Source: Trochalopteron elliotii (taxonomy: Eukaryota > Chordata > Aves > Passeriformes > Leiothrichidae). Taken from it: DNA of 64,000 nt. The DNA lies in the NCBI GenBank assembly GCA_024734555.1, contig JANPWX010000153.1, forward strand, positions 895,303 through 959,302. The letters run 5' to 3'. Positions 22,799-34,209 of this stretch are shown here, in pieces (the first letter of the stretch is position 1; each line of letters begins with the position of its first letter). The notes beneath the pieces are model-generated. The model did no database searches. It was not told where the DNA came from and saw only the letters and a list, made by a program, of their open reading frames with translations. The translations under genes were made by a program, and so were the position numbers.

Positions 22799-22989
22799 CA
22801 CCGGCTCCTGCTGCTGCTGCTGGCACCGAGCGCTGCCACAAATCCCCCAAAAATGGGGCTGTGAGGAGGAAATTCCCAGCTGTATTTCCAGCCAGGAGGG
22901 ATCATCGCATTTCCACTTAAAGCTCATCGCATTTCCACTACCCCAGGTTGCTCCAAGCCCTGTCCAGCCTTAAAACTTCCTCCAGTTTT

Positions 22990-24095
22990 ATTCCTGTGAC
23001 CTCCAAAAAGAAAGCAAACCCAAATGTTAATTGTTGCCTTTCAGAAATAGCTAAACCCACATAAAATAGCTTTTATGTAATCACTTTTATGGAATAAAAT
23101 AACTTTGTCAGGCATAACAGAATTCCATTTTCCACCTCCCCTATTTTCTGGTCTGCCAGGCTTGGAGAACATGTGGTATAAAAATAAATGTTGTGTAAAA
23201 TCTGTATAAATTTGTATTTTGTATACGAATATTTTAAAGTTCTGTACATTGTCTTTCTATTTCCTATTTTATTTCCTAGTTTACTTCAGGGAATTTGGGT
23301 ATGAGATATTTAAATTTTCTGGTGTTCCAACCTGTTGGTATGAAGTGCCTTCAGGTTGTGGAATTCTGGGGGTGAAACAGAATTGTATTTAAATTTCCAT
23401 CGATAAAAATTTCCATATATATAAATTTGTATATAAATTTCCAGAATTTGCGAGGAAAAATGCAAATAAATACTATTTTATTAATTTTATTTAAAAGTTT
23501 TAATTTATTATATCCAAATATAATTAATTTTAGGAATATGTGGCCAGAAAAATAGCAAGAATCTCCCACAAGTCAAATCATGTAAAGCACATCAGTGGTG
23601 GGGTTTGTGTGGAAACTCTTTGTGTTTGTGAGGACAGAATGGAGAAACTGAAGGATTTCTTCTCCATAATTATTAAAATCACCATATTTATCCCAAAATT
23701 CCCAACCATTTCTCATGGTGTCTCTGGGAGTCCTGCAGCAGTTTCCCTGCAGAGAGGGAAGTTTTGGGAAGATCCCAAAAAAACCCATCATTGATTTGGG
23801 AGAACTGGAATTTCCCATTCGTTATTCTTAGGTTATTAATTCCTGCAAAATACACTTTTAATGAAAGGGCAGAGCAGAGAATGTCTCCTCAAGGACCTGC
23901 TGGGGGTGTGAAGTCCTTGGGAGTGTTTCCATCACTCTCTGGGATTTATTCCCAGATTTCCTGTGGTGGCACAGGGACAAACCCCATTTGTCTCTCCATG
24001 GATCACAGAAGGTGCAGGCTGGGATCCTGGGAGCTGCAGATCTGCTCAGCCAGGGATGCCAGCTTGGCCAGCTTGATTCCCACCCAAACTTCATC
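22990..24095. other. Intergenic, nothing recognised
   Basis: AT-leaning sequence with no exon or typed repeat that I can identify. Confidence 0.5.
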
Positions 24096-24099
24096 AAAA

Positions 24100-24540
24100 T
24101 GATGCTTTAAATTTGAGGTTTTGTGTATTTCAGGTTCTGTGCTGCCCAGGGGTGCAGCTCTGAGCTCACAGTCAGTGTCACTCAGCTCTGCACACAGCAG
24201 GGACACAAAACAAATCCTTCTCCTGCTGCACACCAAGGACAACTTTCAGGCTCAAAAACACAAACAAGGGTGGGCTGGAGGGAGGAACAAGAAGGATGGG
24301 ACCTCACAACCTGGAACTGGACAATTAAACCCCAATATGTAAATGAACCAAAACCTATAAAAATATGAGACCTTGTGACCATTTGTCCATTTTGTGACCA
24401 TTTTGTGTCCACCTTGGGTGTAGCCCTGGTCAGGCTCCTGTCCTGCCCAAAGTCTATCCTGGAGGCCTTGCAATAAATATCTACTTTATTCTTTTAGCTC
24501 TGTGCAGTCTCTGTTCCAGGTCAGCCTTCTCAAGGAATCA
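24100..24540 (+). mobile_element. Solo LTR, family C, copy 2
   Basis: 441 bp, TGATGCTTTAAATTTGAGG to AAGGAATCA. Shares GTTCTGTGCTGCCCAGGGG, CAAAACAAATCCTTCTCCTG, a TATAAAAATATGAG TATA region and AATAAA with copies 1 and 3. Flanks AAAA/AAAC suggest a 4-bp duplication. Confidence 0.85.
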
Positions 24541-27339
24541 AAACACTGAAAACCCTGCTGTTGGTGGTGTTAGAGACACAATAGCCAATTCCTTCCTGCA
24601 GCTGGTGCTCGAGGACTGCAAGGATTCCCAAATCCCACTGCAGGTGTCCTTGGCTCTCCATCCTTTTCCTGAAGGAATCATCCTTCTTTTCCTGAAGGAA
24701 ACAACGGGGATCATCTGTACCTCTGCTCCCTGGGCTGCTGCCATCATTTGGACCCCCCCCTCTGCTCACCTGGAGGAAAAGGTGAGCACTGGAGGCTCTC
24801 TGGTCTCTTTTTGGGAGCTGTGAAATGGGAGAGAGTTTAATTTCCTGCTGATTTATCGTTCTTTGGGGTGCACTTCTGTGGAGCTGTATTTGAATTTACA
24901 ACCTCTGGCAGTTGTTTCACGCCCAAACCAAGTGGCTTGACCCAGTCTGGGTCAGATTTCATGAGGATTTTACTGATTAGCTGAGATTTTCCCTAAAAAC
25001 CTCCTTGCTAGTGTTTGTACACTCACCTTTAACACTTCATTTGACTCTGCCTTGGAGAGTCTGAACTCTTAATCAGCTCTGTCCTTTCTGACACAAACCA
25101 TTCTATGATTTTTCAAGTGGTCTAAAAATAATGAATCAACAGCTGAAAGCAAATAAATAACAATCAATAAATAATGAATCAACAGTTGAAAGCAAATAAA
25201 TAATAATCAGTAAATAATAAATCAACAGCTGAAAGCAAACCTGATTTCACTGAGACCAAATATTGCCAATATTGGTCAGTTCCTGGCCTTTGACTCGTGG
25301 CTGCTTTGTATTTAACCCAGGAGAAGTGGGATTTGTTTCATTGCAGAACTGCAAAGGTAAATGACCCCAAACAAAACCCCAATTAAATTTTTCCACAAGA
25401 TTTTGCACCTTTTAAACAGCTATTTCTGCCTGTTCAGAGAGTCTGAAAGTAAAACAAATAATATATAACAAATAATATATAACAAATAATATATAACAAA
25501 TAATCTGGAATTATGTATGGCACAGAGATGTATCCAGAGAAAAAAGTTCTAGAAAAGAGGGGTTTGCAGCCAAATTTTCAGTTTTCTGTTCTGTTTTCTG
25601 TTTATTTGTTCCTCATATATTAGCAGTATAAATCACACTCAAAGTTCAGGCTCTCAAATCAGTTTTTTAAATGCACATCACAGAATATCCTAACCCTGAA
25701 TTTCTAATAACTCCAAAGAAGCATTTTCTTTCCAGTTTGTTTTTTTTTAACACACGTTTTCCTCTGCAACTGAAAAATGGAAACAAAAATCCCAAAGTAA
25801 ATAACAAGTCATCCCAGAGGAATGTTGACTTGATGCACTTCTTGTGATACCAATACAGTAATTCCTGTAAATATCCCAGTGATCAAAAAAATGAAGTTAA
25901 AATCACATTCATGGTTCAGGAAACTTCACTTTGAGGAAGATCTCTGCTTAATGACATATCAGATTTATTTCTTTTAGGTCACATTTTGCTGTGTCCTGAG
26001 TAACTTGGAGGAAACTACAAGATTTTTTTTTTTGTGGAAGATTATTTTTGCCAAAAAGGAGTGAAGGATTTTACCTCAGAGAAAAAGGATTTTACCTCAG
26101 AGAAAAATATTTGTGTGTCAGGAGCAGGACGTTCCTGATGTCACAACAAAGCCCAAATTCTCCCTCCCAAGCTCCCAAATTTTTGTTTTCTTTTTTTTTT
26201 TTAAAATTTTATTTTTCTATCTAGAGCACCCCAGTGACAAATCCCTGCTCTTATTTGTACACAGAATTCCTGGTGCTGCCCCAGGGATGGGATGAGGTTG
26301 GACATCTCCGGAGGGACATCCCAAGGTTGGGTGACCCTGTCCTGCTGGCAGCTCTTTGCTCCATGAGCTTGGAGCAGCCCCTAAAATCCAGCTCAAAGTC
26401 ACAGATCCCACATCCCATTTATTTTAATGGATCTGGTTCAGCCAATTAAACCCTTTTTTTTTTCCTTCAGAACTCCTCTGTGGAGAGTGTGGCATTAACT
26501 CACCTCGTGGGATTAATTGCCTGGAAAGTCACTGCCAGACCTTGGACACTGTGCTATTAATTGCTGTAATAGATATCAGAATGTTCAACATCATTTCTGA
26601 CATTTATTTGGGGGAAAAAAAAAAAAACCCTCTCAGAATTAAAGGAATTAAACCACCCCCAGGCTGTTTAATTATTTTATTGCCCTGCCATGGTTAGGTG
26701 AGGCCTCAGCTCTGTTTTTCTCCTCACACTGCAGCCTCTCCAAGCCATGTCAGGAGTGTGGCTCAGTGACTCACAAAAATCAGAGAGATAAATGAAATTG
26801 TTCTCTGCATGATTTCTGTTTCCAAATTTTCTACAAGCCACTTTTTTTTTCTTTCTTAGGCTGTTTTAAATTTGTCCTCATGAGATACAATTAATTTGCA
26901 GCAGAGTTTCAGAAAGTTGGAATTTAAGAGGGCAAATTGTGCTGTGCAGAAATGCTTGTTATAAATGTGGGATATTTGGTGAGCAGTTCCTTTCCTCTAA
27001 CGGGAAGACTTCCAACCAATGACAAAAATTCAGAGAACAAAATTATCCTCTGCCTGTTTTTTCTGTTTCAAGTGACATTGCAGCAGGAAGGCACCAAAAT
27101 GCAGGGAGGTGAGACAAATGAAATCTGTTTCTGAGGGAGGGTTACAGGTAATATTTATATTTGTTGTGAGTGAGGAAGAACATGAAGAAAACAGCAGAAA
27201 TAGATTCATGGCCCTGAAAATCAAATTATTTTGAGGTACTAATGGAAGAACTGAGGAACTTGGAGGAACTGAGCTTGAAATTTTTACACCAAATGACCAA
27301 ATTAGAACCAGGCCCCTGCACTGAGGAGGGAGCCATCCC
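24541..27339. other. Sequence between two family-C LTRs; no proviral genes
   Basis: 2.8 kb between same-direction LTRs, but no gag, pol or env similarity is visible and each LTR has its own candidate flanking duplication, so this is not a provirus interior. It holds three short tandem repeats (25127-25240, 25445-25503, 26062-26107) and poly-T/poly-A runs. Confidence 0.6.
25127..25240. repeat. Tandem repeat, about 47-bp unit, 2.5 copies
   Basis: AATAATGAATCAACAGCTGA followed by AAGCAAATAAATAA, repeated with few changes. Confidence 0.8.
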
Positions 27340-27788
27340 TGATGCCTTAAGTTTGAGTTTTCCTGTATTTCATGTTCTGTGCTGCCCAGGGGTGCAGCTC
27401 TGAGCTCACAGTCAGTGTCACTCAGCTCTGCACACAGCAGGGACACAAAACAAATCCTTCTCCTGCTGCACACCAAGGACAACTGTCAGGCCCAAAAGCA
27501 CAAACAAGGGTGGGCTGAAGGGAGGAACAAGAGGGATGGGACCTGACAACCTGGAGCTGGAACTGGACAATTAAACCCCAACATGTAAATGGACCAAAAC
27601 TTATAAAAGTGTGAGATCTCATGACCATTTGTCCATTTTTTGTGACCATTTTGTGTCCACCTTGGGTGTAGCCCTGGTCAGGCTCCTGTCCTGCCCAAGG
27701 TGTGTCCTTAAAGGCCTTTCAATAAATACCTATTTTATTCTCCAGCTCTGTGCAGTCTCTGTTCCAGCTCAGCCTTCCCAAGGCATCA
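27340..27788 (+). mobile_element. Solo LTR, family C, copy 3
   Basis: 449 bp from TGATGCCTTAAG to AAGGCATCA with perfectly inverted ends and an exact 4-bp flanking duplication (TCCC on both sides). It contains CTTATAAAAGTGTGAG (TATA region) and AATAAA followed 20 bp on by the TCTCCAGCTCTGTGCAG block. Confidence 0.9.
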
Positions 27789-28239
27789 TCCCTAAGTACC
27801 AAAACTCCTCTTTCCATCCTGACATTTCCAGCCCAGGCTAGGAAGCAGCTCCCAGCTCCACACTGGGAACACTTTGCTGCCATTCCAAGTCAGAATGACC
27901 CCAAACATCCTTCTGGAACTTTCCCCCCACACTCAGAGCCACCTCCTGAGCCAGGGATCCTTGGCCTCAGGTTACTGCTCCAATCCATCATCCATTTATT
28001 CCTGGTGTGCTGCCAGGCTGATGAACTGAAGTGTCCTGGAGAGAATTCCTGCCCCACAGACAAAGGGACAGCCCTGGGATGATGCTGGGAAAGTTCAGGG
28101 GTTGTTTTGCACCCCCAAGGAAGGAGGGATGGGGGTCCTTGGCCAGTGGTGCCCAAGGCTGCCAGAGGGAAGGTGTGGCTGGAGCTGGGGGCCACAAAAA
28201 AACTAAATTAAAAGGAGAAAATTCTTGGCTTGGTTACCT

Positions 28240-28465
28240 CCTGTGCTTAAAGGCTGGAGAAGGACTTTTCACCACATCACAGGACAAGGGGAATGGCTTT
28301 AAACTGATTTATTTTGGATTTTGGGCAGGAATTGTTCCCTGGGAGGGTGGGCAGGCCCTGGCACAGGGTGCCCAGAGAAGCTGTGGCTGCCCCTGGATCT
28401 CTGGAAATGTCCAAGGCCAGGTTGGACACTGGGGCTTGGAGCAGTTTGGGACAGCGAATGTTTGC
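28240..28465 (+). mobile_element. CR1 LINE fragment lacking its 3' end
   Basis: AAAGGCTGGAGAAGGACTTT, GGCAGGAATTGTTCCCTGGG, GCACAGGGTGCCCAGAGAAG, then GGAGCAGTTTGGGACAGCGA where it stops short of the normal tail. Confidence 0.85.
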
Positions 28466-28774
28466 AAAATAAAACTTAAATTCTAAAAAAAACCCCACCC
28501 TGGATTCTCTAAAGCTTTCCTTCACTCACCCACAACACTAAACCATCAGCACACATAACAAAATCGTCATCCAGGCTTCTGGCAGAGCTTAAGTCCAGAG
28601 TAGCTCAACCCCAAAAAAGGAAAATATTTGCACAATATGACTCAGTGCAAAAAATTTACCTTCAGTTTTAATTGCTCTGCTTGTCAGCAATCAAACAATG
28701 AAATCCTGCAAGGGCACACAGAGGATGTGGTTGTCTTCTCTCATACACAGCTGTGTTACTCCAAAAATGTGAAA

Positions 28775-29175
28775 CATTTTAAATCATCAACAATCCCTTC
28801 AAAAGGAAAAAAAAATCATCAACAATCTCTTATTTTTGTAAAGAAAACATTTTAAATCATCAGCAATCCCTTCAAAAAGACAAAAAATCATCAAAAATCC
28901 CTTCTTTTTAAAAAAACATTTTAAATCATCACCCATCCCTTCAAACAGAAAAAAAATTATCAAAAATCCCTTCTTTTTTTAAAAAAAAAATTAAATCATC
29001 ACCAATCCCTTCAATAGTTATTCCTTTTTTCACATTTTAAATCATCACCAATCCCTTCAACAATCCCTTCTTTTTTTAACATTTCAAATCATCACCAATC
29101 CCTTCAAAAGTTTTTTTTTTAAAACATTTTAAATCATCACCAATCCCTTCGACAGTTATTCCTTTTTTTTAAAAA
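28775..29175. repeat. Minisatellite with AAATCATCACCAATCCCTTC core
   Basis: About eight imperfect units of 40-55 bp: a conserved core ATCATCACCAATCCCTTCAA and a variable poly-T/poly-A spacer. The constant core with changing spacer superficially resembles a CRISPR array but spacers are only length variants of T/A runs. Confidence 0.85.
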
Positions 29176-30242
29176 AAACCCAAGGTGATAAAATCTGTAA
29201 TAAAGCAATCAGTGCTCTCTGTGTTTTTATTTTTCAGGCAGTCACCTGACCTTTACCTGCTCTTTCTGCTGGCCCATGACAGGAGGGTGCTGCATTCCAG
29301 CCATGATGGGCATGGAAATTAAATTAACTAGTGGGTGGGAAAGTGAATTAACTTCAGTGAGCTAAACAATGCATGGAAATTGAACTCCACACTTGCTGCA
29401 GAACCTCTCCTGTCTGATCTGCTCTGCAGCATCTGATCTGCCACCCCTTTTCCTTCCATAAAACGAATAATTTGATTATTTGGTAATCACTGCTGACCCT
29501 CCTTCATTATCCCTCAGTCCAGGCTGACTTTCAGCCCACACAAATCATCCCCTCTCTGCCCAGCACGTCGCAGAGTGCTGTCCCATACTCTGCCAACAAG
29601 GGATGATTTTTCCTGCCAAGGCTTTGCCCTGTGAAGATAAAAATCCTGATTTTGTCCTTCCCTTTGTCCCCAGTGAAGGTGTCCAAGGGCTTTGGCCTGA
29701 GAGTGGTACCTCCAGCTCTGTCTCCCTGCACTGCAGGCAATTCCTTTGGGATTGGGATCCTCCTGTGTCCTTGTCCTGCTCCAAGGAACCCAAACCCACC
29801 CCACAGCTGGTGCTGAGCACCTTTCCTCTCCTCACTGCTCATCCCTTTCACCTGCTCTGCCTGGGACAGAAGGAGCTGTGCAGGGGCAAAAAACCCAAAA
29901 ACTCTTTGGGATAAGAGGGGAAAGAGGGAAGGAGCTTCTGTCCAGAGGCAGAAGATCTGTCTCAGTTGTGTCCCTGACTCCAGAGACATCTGGCCCAACC
30001 AAGCAGCACCTGGAGGGTGGGAGGAGATGTTTGGTGTACCCAACACCTGAACTTTAGCTTGGGGGGGAGAGGAGAGGGATATTGAGAAATAAATTTGCTG
30101 TGTAACAGGAGAAAAAAGTGCCAGATAGTCCTGGAGGGAGGAATAACCTTCTGCTCCTTAAGGCCACAATCATGATTTAATGAACTGTATAAAACATGAA
30201 GAAACAAAGGGAAAAAGAGCAGTTCCATGAGGGATAACCTGG

Positions 30243-30366
30243 CTCACAGCTTTGGACTGGATGGAGTTTGGGGCAGCCTGGTGCATGGAAGGTGTCTCTG
30301 GTCCTTGCAGGGGGTGGAACTGGGTGATCTGTAAGGTCTCCTCCAACCCAAAACAGTCTGGGATTT
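30243..30366 (+). mobile_element. CR1 LINE 3' fragment
   Basis: GGGGCAGCCTGGTGCATGGA, AGGTCTCCTCCAACCCAAAA, CAGTCTGGGATT. Confidence 0.75.
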
Positions 30367-31039
30367 GGGGATGTCTGAGCTTTGGGATTTGGAGCCTTCC
30401 ACCTCTTTGCCATCTGTTCCAAGACTGAGTGACCTCTATCCCACAGCAATTCCAGCCTGAAGGTGAGACCACCTTGTCTCAAGGCTGCCTTTGGTCTCAT
30501 TTTGTCCCTTTTAGCTGCTCATGAGAATGTTCCCCGAGTGATTGGGTGTTCGCTTCTGGAGGATAACCACATTGCATAAACCTTCTGCTCATTATGGAGC
30601 TAATAAAACCAGCAGCAACATCTATCTTGGCCCAAAGAGGCTGGGAGTTTATTAAAGTTTTAAATTATGAATGCTGCTAATGCAGGGTAGTAAGTTCAGG
30701 CAGCACAGTGTGAGCACTGCTCATTCTCCTATTTTTGTCTACTATTGTGTAGTTATTAGACACCTTGTCCCTTATTAATCTTCTTTGTCCTTCTTCCACA
30801 AATCCTCTCTCTCATAAAATTGAGTAACTGCTGAGAATCAGAATGTGCCCACAAGGGCGTGGGGGGATGAGGCACAAATCACAAATTTTGCCCACAAATG
30901 TGGCCAAAATGCAGCTGAAAAAGAAAATTCTCCTGGTGAGGCCACCCCGAGCCCTCCGAGCTGGGCCGGGGCCTGTTGGGCTCAGAGCTGAGGAGGAGGC
31001 CTGGAGCGGTGGAGAATTTAATTTCATCATTTTAATGGA

Positions 31040-31425
31040 GACATTGGGAGCTGGGAAAGGGGCTGAGCCTGGAGAGAAGGAGGCTCAGGGGGGACCTTGT
31101 GGCTCTGCACAAGTCCCTGCCAGGAGGGGACAGCCAGGGGGGTCGGGCTCTGCTCCCAGGGAACAGGGACAGGAGGAGAGGGAAGGGGCTCAGGCTGGGC
31201 CAGGGGAGGCTCAGGGGGGACAGCAGCAGGAATTTCCCCATGGAAAAGGTGTTCAGGCCTTGGAAATGCCCAGGGAGGTTTGGAGTGCCCATCCCTGGAG
31301 GTGTCCCAGGAATTCCTGGGGGTGGCACTCAGAGCTCTGGGCTGGGGACAAGGTGGGGATCAGGCACAGCTTGGACTCGATGACCCCAGAGGACTTTTCC
31401 ACCCAAAATGATTCTGTGACCTGAG
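31040..31425 (+). mobile_element. CR1 LINE 3' fragment, about 385 bp
   Basis: CTGAGCCTGGAGAGAAGGAG, GCACAAGTCCCTGCCAGGAG, GTTCAGGCCTTGGAAATGCC, GACCCCAGAGGACTTTTCCA and a tail AATGATTCTGTGAC. Same subfamily as 42580-42915, reversed there. The 193-codon frame across it is a repeat artefact. Confidence 0.9.
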
Positions 31426-32050
31426 ATTTACTTCAGCACAACGCCTAAATGTGTTTTCCTAGATTTGAATAACAATGATTTGAATATCAACAGCTCCCTA
31501 TTTCCTGAACACTGTGGGAGAGGAATAAAGAACCCTTCAGGGAGGGGACAAAACAAACCCAGAATTTTTTTTCCAAAGTCATTGTTGTGAATTCAGTGCA
31601 GGATCTCCCCTGCTGGCAGCCAGCCAGTGTGTGTTTCCACAGCTTTTCCTTTTGTTTTATGGAAGACTAAAGGATCAAGGATGTGGCCACCTGCAGCAAG
31701 GATGTGAGATGGAAAAAGGCTCAGCACTTTGCTCACTCCCTGTCAGCACAAACCACGGTGCCAGCCCCTGTTTCACCTGGAATCCACGTGGCAGCAGCAG
31801 ACAGTAATAGAGCTAAATCATTCCTTTCGCCTGAAAAATGCCTGTGCTGGATGAAAATTTAAATATTCATGGCATTTATAACTTATTCATATCAATCACA
31901 ACACTGCCACTGGAGTGAGACAGGTGTGAAGCCTCTCTGAGAAGTTATTTCCCCAAAACAGAAGTTTAAATCTTGTCTCTTCATTATGATTTGGTTTTTT
32001 TCCCTTATGTACAGGATAATGAAGAAAAACCCCTAAGTTTGGAGTTGGTA

Positions 32051-32166
32051 ATTCTATTCTATTCTATTCTATTCTATTCTATTCTATTCTATTCTATTCT
32101 ATTCTATTCTATTCTATTCTATTCTATTCTATTCTATTCTATTCTATTCTATTCTATTCTATTCTA
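32051..32166. repeat. (ATTCT)n pentanucleotide microsatellite
   Basis: About 23 uninterrupted ATTCT units. Pure and therefore probably length-variable. Confidence 0.97.
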
Positions 32167-32839
32167 ATGTTGTCTGAAGAAACATTAAATAAAATCTTAG
32201 ACAGCTTTAAATAAAATGCACAGGGTATTTGAATAAATAAATAAATAGCTGAGGAATTAGAATTGAAAAATCAGCAGCTGATTAGCAAAACCTCCCGAGC
32301 AGTGAGGGTTATACTCTCACAGAAAATGCTGGATTTGAAACATGCTTCCAGCAGGTGGCTAAAGAGTATTTTCCCAGCAAGGGGAATAACAGCTTTTAGG
32401 GACTATTACCATTATTTCATGTGTAAGCAACGAGAAAATTAAAAAGCTACAAAACACTCAGCCCAACCCAGCAAAATCTGCTGTTTCCATCATTTCCTGG
32501 GCTCTGTGTGAAGGCAGTAGCTCCTGCAATGGGGCAGTTTCTGCAGCCTCTCTCCATGCTGTCCCTGCAATTCCCCAGGGACCATCCCAGCCTGGAATCC
32601 TGGGGACTTTCAGAACCCCAGGAATTGTCATATTTCATATTTAATACATCTCAGGTGGTCACAGGGGGCTGGGAACATCAGGGATGTGCCCTATGGCTAC
32701 TTGGAATATCACTGCTGATTCCCAGATGCTCCAGTCCTGCCAGGAGCTTCCCTGCTCCATCCCTGGCTAAAGGCTGACAGTTCTTGGGTTTGATTTTAAT
32801 TTAACACCCCCTGAGAGGTTTTATTTAGTTATTCACTTC

Positions 32840-33135
32840 ACCATCTCTGGAGGAGGAGGCTGGAGCAGAGAAAGCATCAAATATTTTAGTGACAGGACGA
32901 GGGGAAATGGTTTTAAATCAAAAAAGGATAGATTTGGGTTGGATATAAGGAAGAAGCTGATCCCTGTGAGGGTGGTGAGGCTCTAGCACAGGGTGCCCAG
33001 AGAAGCTCTGGGTCCCTGGAAGTGTCCAAGGCCAGGTTGGGTGGGGCTTGGAGCAGCCTGGGACAGTGGAAGGTGTTGAGCAACATCATCTTCAAGGTCC
33101 CTTCCATCCCAACCCATTCCATGATTCCATGCTGA
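32840..33135 (+). mobile_element. CR1 LINE 3' fragment
   Basis: GGAGGAGGAGGCTGGAGCAG, GGTTGGATATAAGGAAGAAG, GCACAGGGTGCCCAGAGAAG, GGAGCAGCCTGGGACAGTGG and the tail CCAACCCATTCCATGATTCC. Confidence 0.9.
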
Positions 33136-33901
33136 GCCCTTTGGAACATCTCCACTTCCCATTTTAATACTCAAGAGCCTGGGGCTGGCTCTTCTCCTGA
33201 GCAAACAGAGCCACCCCAGTGCTGCAGAAGTTGTTTTTAATTAAGCAAAGAGATGGAAAACTTTCCAAAAGCATTTTTGGCACTCAGGATCTGATGGAGG
33301 CAGCTTGGCACTACTGGGAGGAGAGAAGGAGCGAGGTGAGTGATGGAAGGAAGGAGCTGTCCTGGGCTCCAGCTCAGTGTCCTGCACCTCAGGTGACCTC
33401 TGCAGGAGGCTGGAGGGGACAAATTTATTGCCAGCACGGGTGTCACCTCCCTGGCCCTGATGTCAGCCATGGGACGTGCTGCAATGCAGAGCTGGAGTTC
33501 AGACATGCCAAAATCAAGCCATTTATTCTCATTTTTTGATGCACTGGGACAAATTTACTGCCTTAACCCATCCACAGCCTCCTCCCCTCCCATCTCCTCA
33601 GCAAAACAAGAAGGTTCATGGCCAAGAAGGGAATTCTCAGGACAAGGGACACCAGGGTTCCATCAGCTGGATTTATGTGCCCCTGGCACAGCACAAACCA
33701 GAGGGACATGGACATCTCTGCCTGCCCCGTGGAGCTGGGAAAAGCCTGGGCAGGAATTCCAGCCAGGAAACAGAGGGATGAAGAGGAATGGCTGGAGAAA
33801 ACATGGAATGGTCTGTGCTGGAGCTTCCAGCCAGGACACAGAGGGGTGAAGAGGAATGGCTGGAGAAAACACAGAATGGTCTGTGCTGGAACTTCCAGCC
33901 C

Positions 33902-34208
33902 TGTAGCCCTGGTTTCATGCCTGAGATGTTTTGGTTTTCTGAAATTCTTTTCCCAGGGAATTTTCTGTAAACAAGAGAAGTGTTTTTGTAAACTGTAACT
34001 TTGTTTTTCGTTCCTTTTCCTAGGAGGGACTTCTTCTTGATGTCCCTCTGGTCTGACCAATGTGAGCGAAGAGCTTTGTTTTTTTGTCACCAATCAGATT
34101 GGTCTGTGTAAAATAGTATATAAGGGAGACACATCCCAAAAATACAGGAGTCATCTTCAGCCTTCAGAAGTTTGGAGTCTGTGTCGTTGTGGTGTAAAAC
34201 AGCATCAG
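33902..34208 (+). mobile_element. Probable solo LTR (distinct family)
   Basis: About 307 bp starting TGTAGCCCTGG with a promoter-like block (CCAAT-containing CACCAATCAGATTGG, then AGTATATAAGGGAGAC at about 34118) and a U5-like TTTGGAGTCTGTGTCGTTGT. A direct repeat AGCCC flanks the proposed borders (33897-33901 and 34209-34213). The 3' border lacks a clean CA, so the right end is approximate. Confidence 0.6.
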
Positions 34209-34209
34209 A

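Noticed and set aside
24100..27788. A provirus bounded by two family-C LTRs
   Set aside because: No gag/pol/env similarity between them and each LTR has its own flanking duplication.
28775..29175. CRISPR-like array
   Set aside because: Vertebrate DNA; spacers are only T/A homopolymer length variants and the repeat is imperfect.
30843..31424. 193-codon plus-strand frame
   Set aside because: Lies mostly in a CR1 3' fragment; the same peptide pattern appears antisense at 42580-42915.
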